64,000 bases of DNA, taken from Pseudoalteromonas luteoviolacea B = ATCC 29581 (lineage in GTDB: Bacteria; Pseudomonadota; Gammaproteobacteria; Enterobacterales; Alteromonadaceae). The stretch is taken from positions 1-64,000 of the forward strand of contig CAPN01000023.1 of the NCBI GenBank assembly GCA_000333235.1. The letters run 5' to 3'. Below, piece by piece: positions 8,516 to 17,669 of this stretch. A program made the translations under genes and the position numbers. The stretch's first letter is position 1, and each line of letters starts with the position of its first letter. The notes under the pieces were generated by a model. That model did not search any database. It saw only the letters and a list, made by a program, of their open reading frames with translations, and was not told where the DNA came from.

Positions 8516-9148
8516 TTACTGTGCATGAAAGCTGACTTGTAATCCCACTCCATCACTAAATCCAGTATCATTAAAATAATAGTTATAATAAAGCTGCAAG
8601 TGAACATGTCGGGTAAACTGGTATTCTACAAAAGACTTAGCATAAAACGAGCTTTCAAAACTGTTTAGTTTTTGTTCCTCACAACTCGAGCAACGAAAAA
8701 TAGACCGGCTAACACTGTTGTAACGATAGCCCCCTAAAATACCCAAAGTAAGGTTTTTTGTAGAGGTAAAGTCGTGTTTTAAACCAAACTCACCATAAAG
8801 TGCCTTACCAAGTACATTCGATTGACGGTTTGACACATTGCCCGTTAAATTGTTTTCTACTTCTTGGGTAAATGGGTTGTCATCGCTTATTCTCATCACA
8901 TCAATGCCAACAGAATATTGAACAAATGACCAAGGTTCTCCTTTAAAATAAAGTCCGATAGCGTGGGCAGTGTCATCGACTTGCATGTCTAAGTCCGTCC
9001 CCGCGTTAATGTCATTTACATTGAGCATCTGATAATTCACACCATAAAAATAGCGATAAAAGCTCAATTCATCATTGCGCTGTGCATTAGCCCCAAAGCT
9101 TGTAAAAAACAAAAGTAAACAAGTGCAAAATAGATACAAATGTGCCAT
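8516..9148 (-). CDS. Outer-membrane beta-barrel protein
   Basis: The 210-residue product has a signal peptide ending near residue 22 (…TSFGANA) and then alternating strands rich in Y and F (FYRYFYGVNYQ, VQYSVGIDV, LQLYYNYYFND), ending GVGLQVSFHAQ. One pair of cysteines (RCSSCEE) lies in what would be a loop. The size would fit an 8-stranded barrel. It starts 12 bp after the stop of the DUF1566 lipoprotein gene and has its own ribosome site (AGGAAA), so the two are probably one operon. The function is unknown. Confidence 0.65.
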   Translation of the reverse strand: MAHLYLFCTCLLLFFTSFGANAQRNDELSFYRYFYGVNYQMLNVNDINAGTDLDMQVDDTAHAIGLYFKGEPWSFVQYSVGIDVMRISDDNPFTQEVENNLTGNVSNRQSNVLGKALYGEFGLKHDFTSTKNLTLGILGGYRYNSVSRSIFRCSSCEEQKLNSFESSFYAKSFVEYQFTRHVHLQLYYNYYFNDTGFSDGVGLQVSFHAQ

Positions 9149-9160
9149 AAAATTTCCTAT

Positions 9161-10537
9161 TTATCCGCAATCTCGTACTAAGTGAACAAAATTGTTCGCC
9201 GCACGATTACCGTAAAAAATAATGCCATTTTGATACTGATAATGGTACGTCGAATCTTCGAAATTCGGGTGTGGAGTGCTACTCCAAACGTTATCTAATG
9301 ACACATTTGGAAACGCAAACGGGTTTAGAGGGGGCTCCTCACATTGCAATTCGCTGTTGCTTTGTAATTCCTTGATGTTTGGTAAGCGCCATTTCGTACC
9401 CACTGGATTGGTTTCGTTTTCAACCACAGCCGCAGCGAGCGCGTTTTCCCAGTTTAATTTAGTTGCAGTTCCTTCTTCACATAACACTCCGCTTTGGCCT
9501 AAAAGACACCGTTTCCAGATAAGTCCTGTAACCCTATCGTAAACATCCCCTGCACTGTTTTGTTTATATCTAACGATAGGTGCACTCGAGCGACCTAGCA
9601 AATTACATCGTTGCTTATTTGCAACGCGTTGCCGAAGTGTAACCTCTTCTTCTAGTTGCGTTTTACTGAGCTCCAATGTAGTTCTGGAATGGGATCTCAC
9701 CGCGCGGATCTGTTTCGGTGAATCGCTACTTGTACCTGCAACTCTTCCGTAACTAAACCCAACAGCCCACACACTTTTTGAATCATCGGCGTCTATTGTA
9801 CTCGACCAATAAAACCGAGGCAGCGCATTGGGGAAAAACGCAGCAGTGATGGAGGGTTGGAATTGCCCATAATTTACTAAATCTTGTAATTCAACTTTCG
9901 TTGGCAAGCGCCAATCATCAAAGCCACAGTGCTTTTCACTGTTTAATCGATCTAAAAAACGTTGTGTATCGCATTGCCCTGCTTCACTGCATAAACCTTG
10001 TTCTGCACTTGAATACTCTGGTATTTGATTTGAAGTCCACGTATAAGAATGTTCAGCATCTCGCCACTGACCACTTTGCGATGATTGCTTTACTTCCCAC
10101 ATCAGACCCGTATGGTTATCCAAAACACATGACCAGTTTGAGGTGTCAGTTACACTGCCATCTTGATCAATTTTACTGAAATCAAATCCGGCATCACCGC
10201 TACCTATCTTTTGAAGTTCAACACTATCACGGCCATCTGTACAATCCTGAGACGTTGGGTCTAAAGGATTGCATAGCGCCAAATTACCAGTTGGGTTGTC
10301 TCCCCAAAAAATCACACCAGTATCATTAAACGACGTGCTGTTTGCCTCACATTGACATTCTCCGTTGCAGTGCACCAACGTCGGTAATTCTGTTTCAACT
10401 GGCTGCGTCGGTTCAGGATTAGGATTAGAGGGAGAATTGGTCGACGATTCGACAGGTGAATAGCCACACGCACCAAGCATCAACATAGAAATGACAAAAA
10501 CACAGCTTTTTAACTTTGTAAAAAACTCACCATTCAT
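9161..10537 (-). CDS. DUF1566 (Lcl-type) lipoprotein with two domain copies
   Basis: I place the start at ATG 10537 because it gives a lipoprotein signal ending in LGAC with the lipidated cysteine at residue 24. An upstream in-frame start (10630) would bury this. Two DUF1566 copies follow. The first carries WRLPTKVELQDLVNYG and FYWSSTIDADDSKSVWAVGF, ending IRAVRS. The second carries WRLPNIKELQSN and VWSSTPHP, ending HLVRDCG. The domain has a C-type-lectin-like fold in known members such as Legionella Lcl, where it binds glycans. Cysteine-rich spacers such as CNGECQCEAN precede domain one. The product is probably surface-exposed and paired with the downstream beta-barrel gene. Confidence 0.75.
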   Translation of the reverse strand: MNGEFFTKLKSCVFVISMLMLGACGYSPVESSTNSPSNPNPEPTQPVETELPTLVHCNGECQCEANSTSFNDTGVIFWGDNPTGNLALCNPLDPTSQDCTDGRDSVELQKIGSGDAGFDFSKIDQDGSVTDTSNWSCVLDNHTGLMWEVKQSSQSGQWRDAEHSYTWTSNQIPEYSSAEQGLCSEAGQCDTQRFLDRLNSEKHCGFDDWRLPTKVELQDLVNYGQFQPSITAAFFPNALPRFYWSSTIDADDSKSVWAVGFSYGRVAGTSSDSPKQIRAVRSHSRTTLELSKTQLEEEVTLRQRVANKQRCNLLGRSSAPIVRYKQNSAGDVYDRVTGLIWKRCLLGQSGVLCEEGTATKLNWENALAAAVVENETNPVGTKWRLPNIKELQSNSELQCEEPPLNPFAFPNVSLDNVWSSTPHPNFEDSTYHYQYQNGIIFYGNRAANNFVHLVRDCG

Positions 10538-10796
10538 AATCCGCTTATTCACCTTGTTGTGCCTTTTGACTGTCGGAAAAAAAAACGCTTCTAACGTTTT
10601 TGAGTCTAGTTCCAAATAAACAAAACTCAATTTTATTTTTCCTTGTAGTTTGGAGACTTAGCATTGCTCCATCGAATAAATCAAAAAATATTTTGTTGCT
10701 TTTTAAACCACCACCTATGCTTTAAATAACAATAAAGTATGGTCTCTGCAGTATTTGTGGCCTTGTTTCGAAGAAAGTAACTTTTAGGAGTTTTAG

Positions 10797-11525
10797 ATGG
10801 AATCAATCGATCCTCTCTTAATGGCCTACTTGCCAAAAGATGTCAGAGCCATGTTATTTCCTTACGCGTCAGTTCAATTAGGCGCATTGTTCTTGAATCT
10901 ACTGATCGGGTTTGGCATGGCTAGCCTAATAGGCTTCCATTTTCGAAAATACGCCTCATCGTTTTGTAATCGACAAGATTTTTCCCGCTTGTTCCCGTTG
11001 TTAATGCTGACCGTTATATTAATCATCACCGTGGTAAAAGCGTCATTAGCCTTAGCACTAGGTCTAGTTGGTGCATTATCAATTGTCCGCTTTAGAACAC
11101 CGATTAAAGAACCCGAAGAACTCGTTTATTTATTTCTTAACATTGGCGTGGCCGTTGCGCTTGGCGCAGGCCAAACACTAGCAGCTGTCCTTGCGTGTTT
11201 CATAACCCTCGCCTTAGTGACGTTGGCGAAAAAGCACATGAGTAAAGCCGCTGTAGAAAACGGTTTATTTATTTCGCTCAACAATCGTTTCGCAAATGGC
11301 GATAACCCAAACGTTTCAGTAGAAGAACTAAAGTCTATTTTTAGTCAACATATTAGTCGACTAGAACTTAGACGATTCGACGTTAATACGGGGGGGTTTG
11401 ACGCCACTTTCTTTGTTTCAGTGACAGATGCAACCCAAGTCGATGCCATCATTGGTGCACTAAAAAATCGTTATCCTTCCATCAATATTTCACTTTTGGA
11501 ACAACATAATATTGCAGGAGTGTAA
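10797..11525 (+). CDS. DUF4956 membrane protein, first gene of the DUF4956/CotH/VTC operon
   Basis: The 242-residue protein has about four hydrophobic helices in its first 140 residues. The family signature LVGALSIVRFRTPIKEPEEL lies between helices and is followed by VYLFLNIGVAVALGAGQ. A cytoplasmic, ferredoxin-like C-terminal part (residues 150-242) follows. The function of DUF4956 is unknown. A strong ribosome site (TTAGGAG) precedes the ATG. The next gene starts two bases after its stop, and the third overlaps by four, so the three are translationally linked. In my knowledge DUF4956 proteins recur beside VTC-domain genes, which suggests a shared membrane complex. Confidence 0.85.
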   Translation: MESIDPLLMAYLPKDVRAMLFPYASVQLGALFLNLLIGFGMASLIGFHFRKYASSFCNRQDFSRLFPLLMLTVILIITVVKASLALALGLVGALSIVRFRTPIKEPEELVYLFLNIGVAVALGAGQTLAAVLACFITLALVTLAKKHMSKAAVENGLFISLNNRFANGDNPNVSVEELKSIFSQHISRLELRRFDVNTGGFDATFFVSVTDATQVDAIIGALKNRYPSINISLLEQHNIAGV

Positions 11526-11527
11526 CT

Positions 11528-14179
11528 ATGCGTTTAGACACAGCGAGCTCGAGCACTGGGCAGTTTGAATCACGATTACTTTGGGCAAGTATCCTTTTGG
11601 TTGTCGTCTTACTTTTGCCATCGCCTGCCAGTGTCAAAACTACACTCATTCACCTAGGTTTCGTTGCAACGTCAGAATCGGCGAAAGATAAAGTAACGCA
11701 ATTAGCTAGCAGTGCGCTCAGCGCACCAATGAAAATGCTGAATGCCAATACAAATCTGCCTGTATTTAAGCTAGATGTTAAATATCAAGACTGGTTAAAG
11801 ATCCAGGAAGACCGTGGTAATGCACTTCGTTCTGGTCAAATTGCAGAAGAACGCGCCGAGGTGAACGCGACTCTTTATTTCAACAAAGAAAAATTTGGTG
11901 CCAAAATACGCCTACAAGGTGACATGCTTGATCACGTCAACGCACAAAATCGTTGGTCATTAAGAGTCGAACTGAAGCAAAAACAGGCAATTTTCGAATC
12001 GCGTCGTTTCGCATTGATCAGTTCGAATGTTCGGATCCACCAAGGACCTGCATTATTTGGAAAAACACTGGAAATGGCTGGATTCGATATTATTTCGCCA
12101 AAGACAATTCCGGTGCGGGTCAATGTGAATGGCGATGACTGGGGCGTTATGCTATTTGAACAAGCATTCAGTCAAGACTTACTGGCCACCAATAATCGCA
12201 CAGAAGGCCTTATCGCACGCCTAGATACTTTTACGCAAGCTCGCGCGAGCAACGGCGAAATCGATCGCGTTATTAAGCCAAGAGTGCTGCAAGAAAAAAC
12301 CATTTTGGATGACGCATCTCTGGGTAAACAGCGCCAAATTGCACTTACCTTGCTTGATGACTTCTTTGCTGGTCGTAAATCAGCCAGTGAAGTATTTATT
12401 GCCGATAAATTAGGGCAATACCTTGCAGCGGTCGACATGTGGGGGGCGTGGCATGCATTAACTTGGAATAACTGGCGTTGGTATTATAATCCGCACCTTG
12501 CGAAGCTGGAGCCAATACAAAGTGATGTCGCAGTAACGCCTGCTGAACATATTTGGCTCATGAAATCACCTTCTCGGACTCTGCTGATCAGTAAGTTAAT
12601 GCTAGAAGATCCTTTGGTAGAGAGTCATTATCAACAAGCGCTAACCACGCTTCAGAACCTAATTTCGTCAGAGCATTTCCTCCCCGAGTTACAGGAATAT
12701 GAAACACTGTTTTTAGAAAAGCTACAATCTAGCTCTCCTCTCATTGCTCCCTATGATTTCAATATCATGGTTAAACAAATGACGTGTTTAATTGACGATT
12801 ACAAGACACCGCCATGCGACGCGGTAAAGCCAATTCCAACGACTCTTCACACGAACATGGCTTCTGTTAACACGATTCCAAATTGGGATTTGGTAACACA
12901 CTTTCAATCATTGCCCGGTTCCAATCGAAGTGTGCTCGTCATTTATAATAACGACAAAGTCGCACTGAACTTAAAAGGCATCACCGGTATTACACAATTC
13001 GACGAAATCGATCCTCTAGAACGTGTAAATGCCGACTTTCCACAAGTACTTCCTCCTGGTAAGCGCCTGAATGTCGACTTACCAAATTCACTTGTGTCAG
13101 TGAAGCTTCGTGCGGGATTAGCCGATTCCAGCATGGCCAATTATGAGTTTTACAAAGACTTAACCGCCAACACTTTTTTACCTCGTCCAATCAATGCCAA
13201 TGAAGCCGCGGAAGTTCTAACAAAATACCCTTTTATTATTGAAAATGGCAACTCTTGGACTATCCCCGCAGGGAACTGGCAGATAAATGAATACGTAAGA
13301 ACACCTGACGCTTGGCAAGTCAACATCGAACCTGGTAGTGTGATCGAATTCGCTCCGAATTCTGGTTTGATGGTTTTTGGATCTCTTAATGCGAAGGGCA
13401 CAGCAGAAAACACTATTACTTTTAAAGCCAAAGACGAAAAGCTTGGTTGGTCTGGTGTAACGGTTTACGGTGACAACTTAACCTACCCAAGCTATTTAGA
13501 ACACGCACTAAGTATGGAAGCTGCAAGCCCGAAACTAGGGTTATGGCAACCTCGTGGTGCGACCTACTTTGTACAAAGTCTTGTCAATGTTGACCATTTC
13601 AAAGTTCATCATAACAATTCAGAAGACGCTTTTAATGCCATCAATAGTGTTCTGAATATCAGTAATCTAACGATTAGCGATGCCCTTTCTGATGCGTTTG
13701 ACTGTGACTTCTGCACTGGCGAAATTCGCGACAGCCGTTTCATCAACATTGGTTTTCGCTCAGGCGGTGATGGTATTGACGTCAGTGGCAGTGAAATTAA
13801 AGTAACCAATACCTACTACGAAAAAGTCCGTGATAAAGCGATATCCGGCGGAGAGCGCAGTCGTTTAGATGTGAACAATGCCACATTCAAGGAAGTCAAT
13901 TTTGGTATCGTCGCCAAAGATGATACCACCATTACCGCAAGTGACGTTAACGCCCAGAGCGTGAAACACAATGCGCTCATGTCTTACAGTAAAAAGCGCA
14001 TTTTTGGTCCTGCAAGAATGTGGATTGAAGGATTTAATTGCGATGATCCTAACTGTCAAAACAAATTAGTGGCTGAAACGGGCAGTGTATTACAAGTAAA
14101 TGGCGAACTCGTCCAAGCGCAAGACCTGAATGTGAAAAATCTTTACAATACCATCATGAAATCGGATAAACCAAAATGA
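11528..14179 (+). CDS. CotH-kinase-like exported protein with C-terminal right-handed beta-helix
   Basis: The 883-residue protein has an N-terminal membrane segment at about 17-32. A CotH-type region follows with the stretches KIRLQGDMLDH, VNVNGDDWGVMLFEQ and, near 315-340, WRWYYNPHLAKLEPIQSDVA, which correspond to the substrate loop and active-site aspartate region of CotH kinases. From about 560 the repeats (VIEFAPNSGLMVFGSL, ITFKAKDE, LNISNLTISDALSDAF, IRDSRFINI, IKVTNTYYE) form a parallel beta-helix. CotH of Bacillus phosphorylates spore-coat proteins, whereas the target here is unknown. The anchor orientation places the catalytic and helix parts outside the cytoplasm. GGAG precedes the ATG. 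Confidence 0.78.
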   Translation: MRLDTASSSTGQFESRLLWASILLVVVLLLPSPASVKTTLIHLGFVATSESAKDKVTQLASSALSAPMKMLNANTNLPVFKLDVKYQDWLKIQEDRGNALRSGQIAEERAEVNATLYFNKEKFGAKIRLQGDMLDHVNAQNRWSLRVELKQKQAIFESRRFALISSNVRIHQGPALFGKTLEMAGFDIISPKTIPVRVNVNGDDWGVMLFEQAFSQDLLATNNRTEGLIARLDTFTQARASNGEIDRVIKPRVLQEKTILDDASLGKQRQIALTLLDDFFAGRKSASEVFIADKLGQYLAAVDMWGAWHALTWNNWRWYYNPHLAKLEPIQSDVAVTPAEHIWLMKSPSRTLLISKLMLEDPLVESHYQQALTTLQNLISSEHFLPELQEYETLFLEKLQSSSPLIAPYDFNIMVKQMTCLIDDYKTPPCDAVKPIPTTLHTNMASVNTIPNWDLVTHFQSLPGSNRSVLVIYNNDKVALNLKGITGITQFDEIDPLERVNADFPQVLPPGKRLNVDLPNSLVSVKLRAGLADSSMANYEFYKDLTANTFLPRPINANEAAEVLTKYPFIIENGNSWTIPAGNWQINEYVRTPDAWQVNIEPGSVIEFAPNSGLMVFGSLNAKGTAENTITFKAKDEKLGWSGVTVYGDNLTYPSYLEHALSMEAASPKLGLWQPRGATYFVQSLVNVDHFKVHHNNSEDAFNAINSVLNISNLTISDALSDAFDCDFCTGEIRDSRFINIGFRSGGDGIDVSGSEIKVTNTYYEKVRDKAISGGERSRLDVNNATFKEVNFGIVAKDDTTITASDVNAQSVKHNALMSYSKKRIFGPARMWIEGFNCDDPNCQNKLVAETGSVLQVNGELVQAQDLNVKNLYNTIMKSDKPK

Positions 14180-14856
14180 GTCAAACCAGACGCTTTGAAG
14201 TGAAAATACCGATCCCACTGAATCGCCTGCAAGCGGTTGAACACTGGTTACGGTGTCATCCGCTGATGTTCGCGACTCACTACCCGGCAAGGCATGTGAA
14301 TAGCCTCTATCTCGACACACCTCATTTGGCACTCTATGAAGAGAACTTAAGTGGAATTAGCCAAAGGAAAAAAGTACGGATCCGTTGGTATCACGACTTA
14401 TCTCAAGGAGAAAAAAGCACGCTCGAATTTAAGCATCGTCAAGCAGGAAAAGGATTCAAAATAAGTTTTAAAACGACATTGCCAATCGTTAAAGATGATT
14501 TCACTTGGCCTAAGGCATTAAAAGAGTGTTTCGAGGCACTTCCCACCCAAGGTCAAATGTTATGGGGAAATGAGCAAACACCTGTGCTTATCTGCCGCTA
14601 TTTACGAACGTATTACTTATCTGGCTGTGGCAGGATCCGGGCGACGTTTGATTCAAATATGGAAGTCTATGATCAGCGTTATCGTGCGGCGCCAAATCTC
14701 AGTAATCCAGTCTCTTTAGGCGATTACGTTTTGCTAGAACTCAAAGCCGATGACGAGCATGAAGCCATTTTGTCTGATTTAATTTCGACGTGCCCATTAC
14801 GCCCATCACGACATTCTAAATACGTAAATGGTATTCGAAATCTAACCTGGATCTGA
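14176..14856 (+). CDS. VTC domain protein (polyphosphate polymerase fold)
   Basis: The 226-residue protein is a stand-alone VTC domain. RRFEVKIP opens the triphosphate-tunnel fold, VNSLYLDTPHLALY follows, and KKVRIRWY, STLEFKHR, RIRATFDSN, VLLELKAD and RHSKYVNGI supply the alternating basic and acidic tunnel residues. Yeast Vtc4 makes polyphosphate from ATP with this fold, while activity of bacterial VTC proteins is mostly unproven. Its ATG overlaps the stop of the CotH gene (ATGA at 14176-14179). A strong hairpin terminator follows, so it ends the three-gene operon. The predicted location is cytoplasmic. Confidence 0.85.
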   Translation: MSQTRRFEVKIPIPLNRLQAVEHWLRCHPLMFATHYPARHVNSLYLDTPHLALYEENLSGISQRKKVRIRWYHDLSQGEKSTLEFKHRQAGKGFKISFKTTLPIVKDDFTWPKALKECFEALPTQGQMLWGNEQTPVLICRYLRTYYLSGCGRIRATFDSNMEVYDQRYRAAPNLSNPVSLGDYVLLELKADDEHEAILSDLISTCPLRPSRHSKYVNGIRNLTWI

Positions 14857-14876
14857 GCTTTATACTCAATCTAGAA

Positions 14877-14898
14877 AAAAAGGCCTTACGGCCTTTTT
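14877..14898. terminator. Bidirectional intrinsic terminator
   Basis: AAAAAGGCC (14877-14885) pairs with GGCCTTTTT (14890-14898) around a 4-nt loop. The T-run works for the VTC operon on the plus strand and the A-run for the small membrane-protein gene on the minus strand. Confidence 0.88.
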
Positions 14899-14949
14899 AC
14901 TTGCAGTCACTGTAACACAGTGTTGCTTACCAAACAAAAACTCAACCCA

Positions 14950-15315
14950 CTAGCTAAACTGATAGCCAATTAATTGGATACTCTCCCGATGCTCACGTTC
15001 AATATTAAATGCAAAAAACCAACGTCTTGAATCAGTCAGATTGAGTTGAACCACTTGAATACCGAAAAACGCAACAATCTTGATTTCACGGACACCTTCA
15101 AATGGAATATAACGTGAAGCGCCAAACAAATCGCGGTAATAAATACCTTGCTTATAAAAAACCACTTTTCGGTGCTGTGAAATACTTAGCGAAAGATAAA
15201 AAGAGGTGATAAAAAAAACAATCGTTGCCGCAATTGAAAGTTCTTTTACGTATATCCCTGAAAGCAATGCTACAACACATAAGCTATACACCAGAATAAA
15301 GAAGGCTTTATTCAC
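14950..15315 (-). CDS. Small membrane protein with PH-like C-terminal domain
   Basis: The 121-residue product has two hydrophobic helices at about 5-45 and then a soluble part of alternating strands (VVFYKQGIYYRDLFGASRYI…VREIKIVAFFGIQVVQL) that looks like the bacterial PH-like fold of small membrane proteins. I do not recognise a named family. The start is a GTG (15315) with no clear ribosome site, which lowers confidence in the exact N-terminus. It is convergent to the VTC operon and shares its terminator. Confidence 0.5.
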   Translation of the reverse strand: MNKAFFILVYSLCVVALLSGIYVKELSIAATIVFFITSFYLSLSISQHRKVVFYKQGIYYRDLFGASRYIPFEGVREIKIVAFFGIQVVQLNLTDSRRWFFAFNIEREHRESIQLIGYQFS

Positions 15316-15708
15316 TACTAGCTGAAACTTATTTACCTAAAACTCCATGTGATTGAATTGATTATAAAATTAAATCTGATTTTTATTATTTTACTTGTGT
15401 AACCAAACTGAAATATAAAACCTTTATCAGGTACATTATTCTTAATTGATGATTTTTTGTCAATAGTAGATCGACAGGTTGGGCCTGTTGTAACTCGATT
15501 CAGCTGCCACTACTTTTAAAAAGAATTTGAAAGGTAAAAAAATGGAATCTTCTTTATATTAATCCTGCTCACAATAATTACCGTTAGAACAAGGAAATCG
15601 CGCTAACCTTTGATAACGCGCAGGTTGCCAGAGACACTTTCATGAATGGTATTGAAAAACAAATAGAATAATCAAGCTTCTCACGTTAAGAAATGTGGAG
15701 TATGTACT

Positions 15709-15736
15709 GTTTTATTGTTACTACCAACAATAAAAC
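15709..15736. repeat. Perfect 11-bp hairpin
   Basis: GTTTTATTGTT (15709-15719) pairs with AACAATAAAAC (15726-15736) around a 6-nt loop. No T-run follows, so it is not a clear terminator. It lies inside the probable gene remnant. Confidence 0.5.
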
Positions 15737-15930
15737 CGCAGAAGAAAATGTGAGGCGGTAAATAGCTTTAGGCCTAAAAGTATGATGCTACTCACAATCA
15801 TGTTCTTTTGTCGGGCATTTGAACTAGAAAAATGGCTAGAATCTAAGATTGCCGATGGGCAATTTGCTTTTTTTGCTGCTGAAGGTCTTCAGTCTACTTG
15901 ACGCTAAAATCAACTTTCTAGATAGATTTT

Positions 15931-15955
15931 AAAAAGAGCACGATTCAATCGTGCT
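15931..15955 (-). terminator. Intrinsic terminator of the dld operon
   Basis: AGCACGATT (15937-15945) pairs with AATCGTGCT (15947-15955) around a single base. On the minus strand the hairpin is followed by CTTTTT, 14 bases after the dld stop. Confidence 0.85.
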
Positions 15956-15968
15956 TTAGCGATACATG

Positions 15969-17660
15969 TCATTCTGATTCATAGTCTTTTCGCGTCGACA
16001 TTTTCCCTATTCCTGGATTAAAGGTATTGGTTGGATCTAACGTTTTATAATGCTCAGCTAAGTCAGATTTCGCATGATATAAATGCCCGACATTATGCTC
16101 AGCAGGGTACTCTGCCCCTCGTGAGTCCATAAATTCAAGCAACTCCTTTTTTACTTGCTCTGGTTTATAATCAGCCGACACTAAATAGTCTTGATGAAAC
16201 ACATGACAAATAAAATGCCCATAATAGTACTTTTGAGTCATTTTTTTCGCTATTGAATCGGGCAAGGCTTCAAACCATTGCTGACAATTACGTGGCAGAG
16301 CTATATCGAGCGCAAGCAAGCCCGAGGTCGTTTTAGCATGTAACTTTTGATACTGAATTGCGGCGCCTGCGGCGGCAAAGCGCAATGAATAGAGTGACTT
16401 TGCGAGCGCCTCATCACATTGAATAACATTTAGCAATGCCGAATCTACCAATGGCTTGATGATGTCCTTGAACTCTTTTTCAGATCCGCCTTGGATAGTC
16501 AAAATTAAATGATGTGCACTGATCCGTTTTGCCTCGACAACACATTCAGGCACTTGACTGGGAAACAGACGTGCTACGAAATTACTCGCCTTATCGGTAA
16601 GTGAATCGGGAACAAATGGCAACGCATGGCAAAGACCATCAACGCGTTTTTTCAAATTAAAAAAAGCGGGCATTACACGAGTACCGAAGTGCTTCAGAAC
16701 CAACATCGTATCTCGCCCGTAGTGGTCTGTTAAATGAATCACATCGCGATGCAAATATTCGGCAGAAATTGGCAATTCTGTCATGTGATTCAACAAGGCA
16801 ATACGAAGGGTATTTAAACTATCGGCATTGTCCGTATGAATATAATAAGTGTGCTTTTTTTCTGGTTTCAAAAAGCTATCTAAACGAACAGCGAAAACCG
16901 CTAATTTTCCTGCACAACCACTCGCTTTATTGAGCCTACGTTTGTCTGCATTAAACCGAGCTGGACGCGAGCTCTGAGTATCTCTTACCCACGTTTTGTA
17001 ATCGTTATCTGAAGCACTCTTACCTGTAGAGCGCACAGCTTGGGCGCTGTAATTTCGTGTTTGAAGATTAGTCAGTATACTCTCAGGGCTGTCACCAAGA
17101 TCAATATCTAGCTCATTTATGAGCACTAACTCACCATCTGCATTAAGTTTTGCGTACAATGCCAGTTCGGTATAAGCAGGCCCTCGTTCAACCAGTGCTC
17201 CACCTGAATTATTACATACTCCGCCAACAATCGACGCTCCAATACACGAAGAACCAATGACTGAGTGTGGCACCCGCCCGTGAGGATCGAGTGCATTCTC
17301 AAGTTCAAATAGCGATGCTCCTGGTAACGCAATAAACTGACCTTGCGCTTCTAACAAGTGAATGTCATTAATTTTAAGCGTATTAATCACAATACACGGT
17401 CGGTCCAATTCCTCTGTGGGTGTCGAGCCACCTGTCAAGCCTGTATTTGCAGCTTGCATCACTATCGCGACATTAGCTTGCGTGACTATTTTTAAAATTT
17501 CCCACATTTGCAAAAGCGATGTTGGTTGCACCACACACAGTGCCTTTCCTTTACCTTCGCGAAAACCCGTTGTAAATGTCGCTATTTTTTTTGCTTGCGT
17601 AATGATGTTTGGTTTACCAACGCAACGTGTCAGAGACAGGATTAATTCATTCAATTCCAC
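15969..17660 (-). CDS. dld: Quinone-dependent D-lactate dehydrogenase
   Basis: The 563-residue flavoprotein matches the peripheral-membrane Dld type. The FAD-binding PP-loop region reads VVQPTSLLQMWEILKIV…VIMQAANTGLTGGSTP. GRVPHSVIGSSCIGASIVGGVCNNSGGALVERGPAY follows around residue 130-165. The C-terminal membrane-binding and lactate domains end with GAEYPAEHNVGHLYHAK and DPTNTFNPGIGKMS. It oxidises D-lactate to pyruvate and passes electrons to quinone. The start is a GTG (17660) with AAGGAG five bases upstream. It lies nine bases after a ribbon-helix-helix gene, probably in one operon with that gene and a PfpI gene. A strong terminator follows. Confidence 0.93.
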   Translation of the reverse strand: MELNELILSLTRCVGKPNIITQAKKIATFTTGFREGKGKALCVVQPTSLLQMWEILKIVTQANVAIVMQAANTGLTGGSTPTEELDRPCIVINTLKINDIHLLEAQGQFIALPGASLFELENALDPHGRVPHSVIGSSCIGASIVGGVCNNSGGALVERGPAYTELALYAKLNADGELVLINELDIDLGDSPESILTNLQTRNYSAQAVRSTGKSASDNDYKTWVRDTQSSRPARFNADKRRLNKASGCAGKLAVFAVRLDSFLKPEKKHTYYIHTDNADSLNTLRIALLNHMTELPISAEYLHRDVIHLTDHYGRDTMLVLKHFGTRVMPAFFNLKKRVDGLCHALPFVPDSLTDKASNFVARLFPSQVPECVVEAKRISAHHLILTIQGGSEKEFKDIIKPLVDSALLNVIQCDEALAKSLYSLRFAAAGAAIQYQKLHAKTTSGLLALDIALPRNCQQWFEALPDSIAKKMTQKYYYGHFICHVFHQDYLVSADYKPEQVKKELLEFMDSRGAEYPAEHNVGHLYHAKSDLAEHYKTLDPTNTFNPGIGKMSTRKDYESE

Positions 17661-17669
17661 AAACTCTCC

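Larger units (their letters stand above)
15316..15968. other. 653-bp intergenic stretch with possible gene remnants
   Basis: No full-length gene is visible. A good ribosome site (AAAGG) leads into ATG 15542, but this frame stops after six codons. Another frame from 15588 to 15671 encodes 27 protein-like codons (NKEIALTFDNAQVARDTF…), and ATG 15782 to TGA 15901 encodes a 39-residue peptide (…FELEKWLESKIADGQFAFF…). Together these look like a decayed gene. The stretch also holds an 11-bp hairpin and the dld terminator. Confidence 0.4.

Noticed and set aside
12990-13431. Minus-strand frames inside the CotH gene
   Set aside because: They are shadows of the beta-helix coding region. The plus-strand frame is continuous over 883 codons with coupled neighbours.
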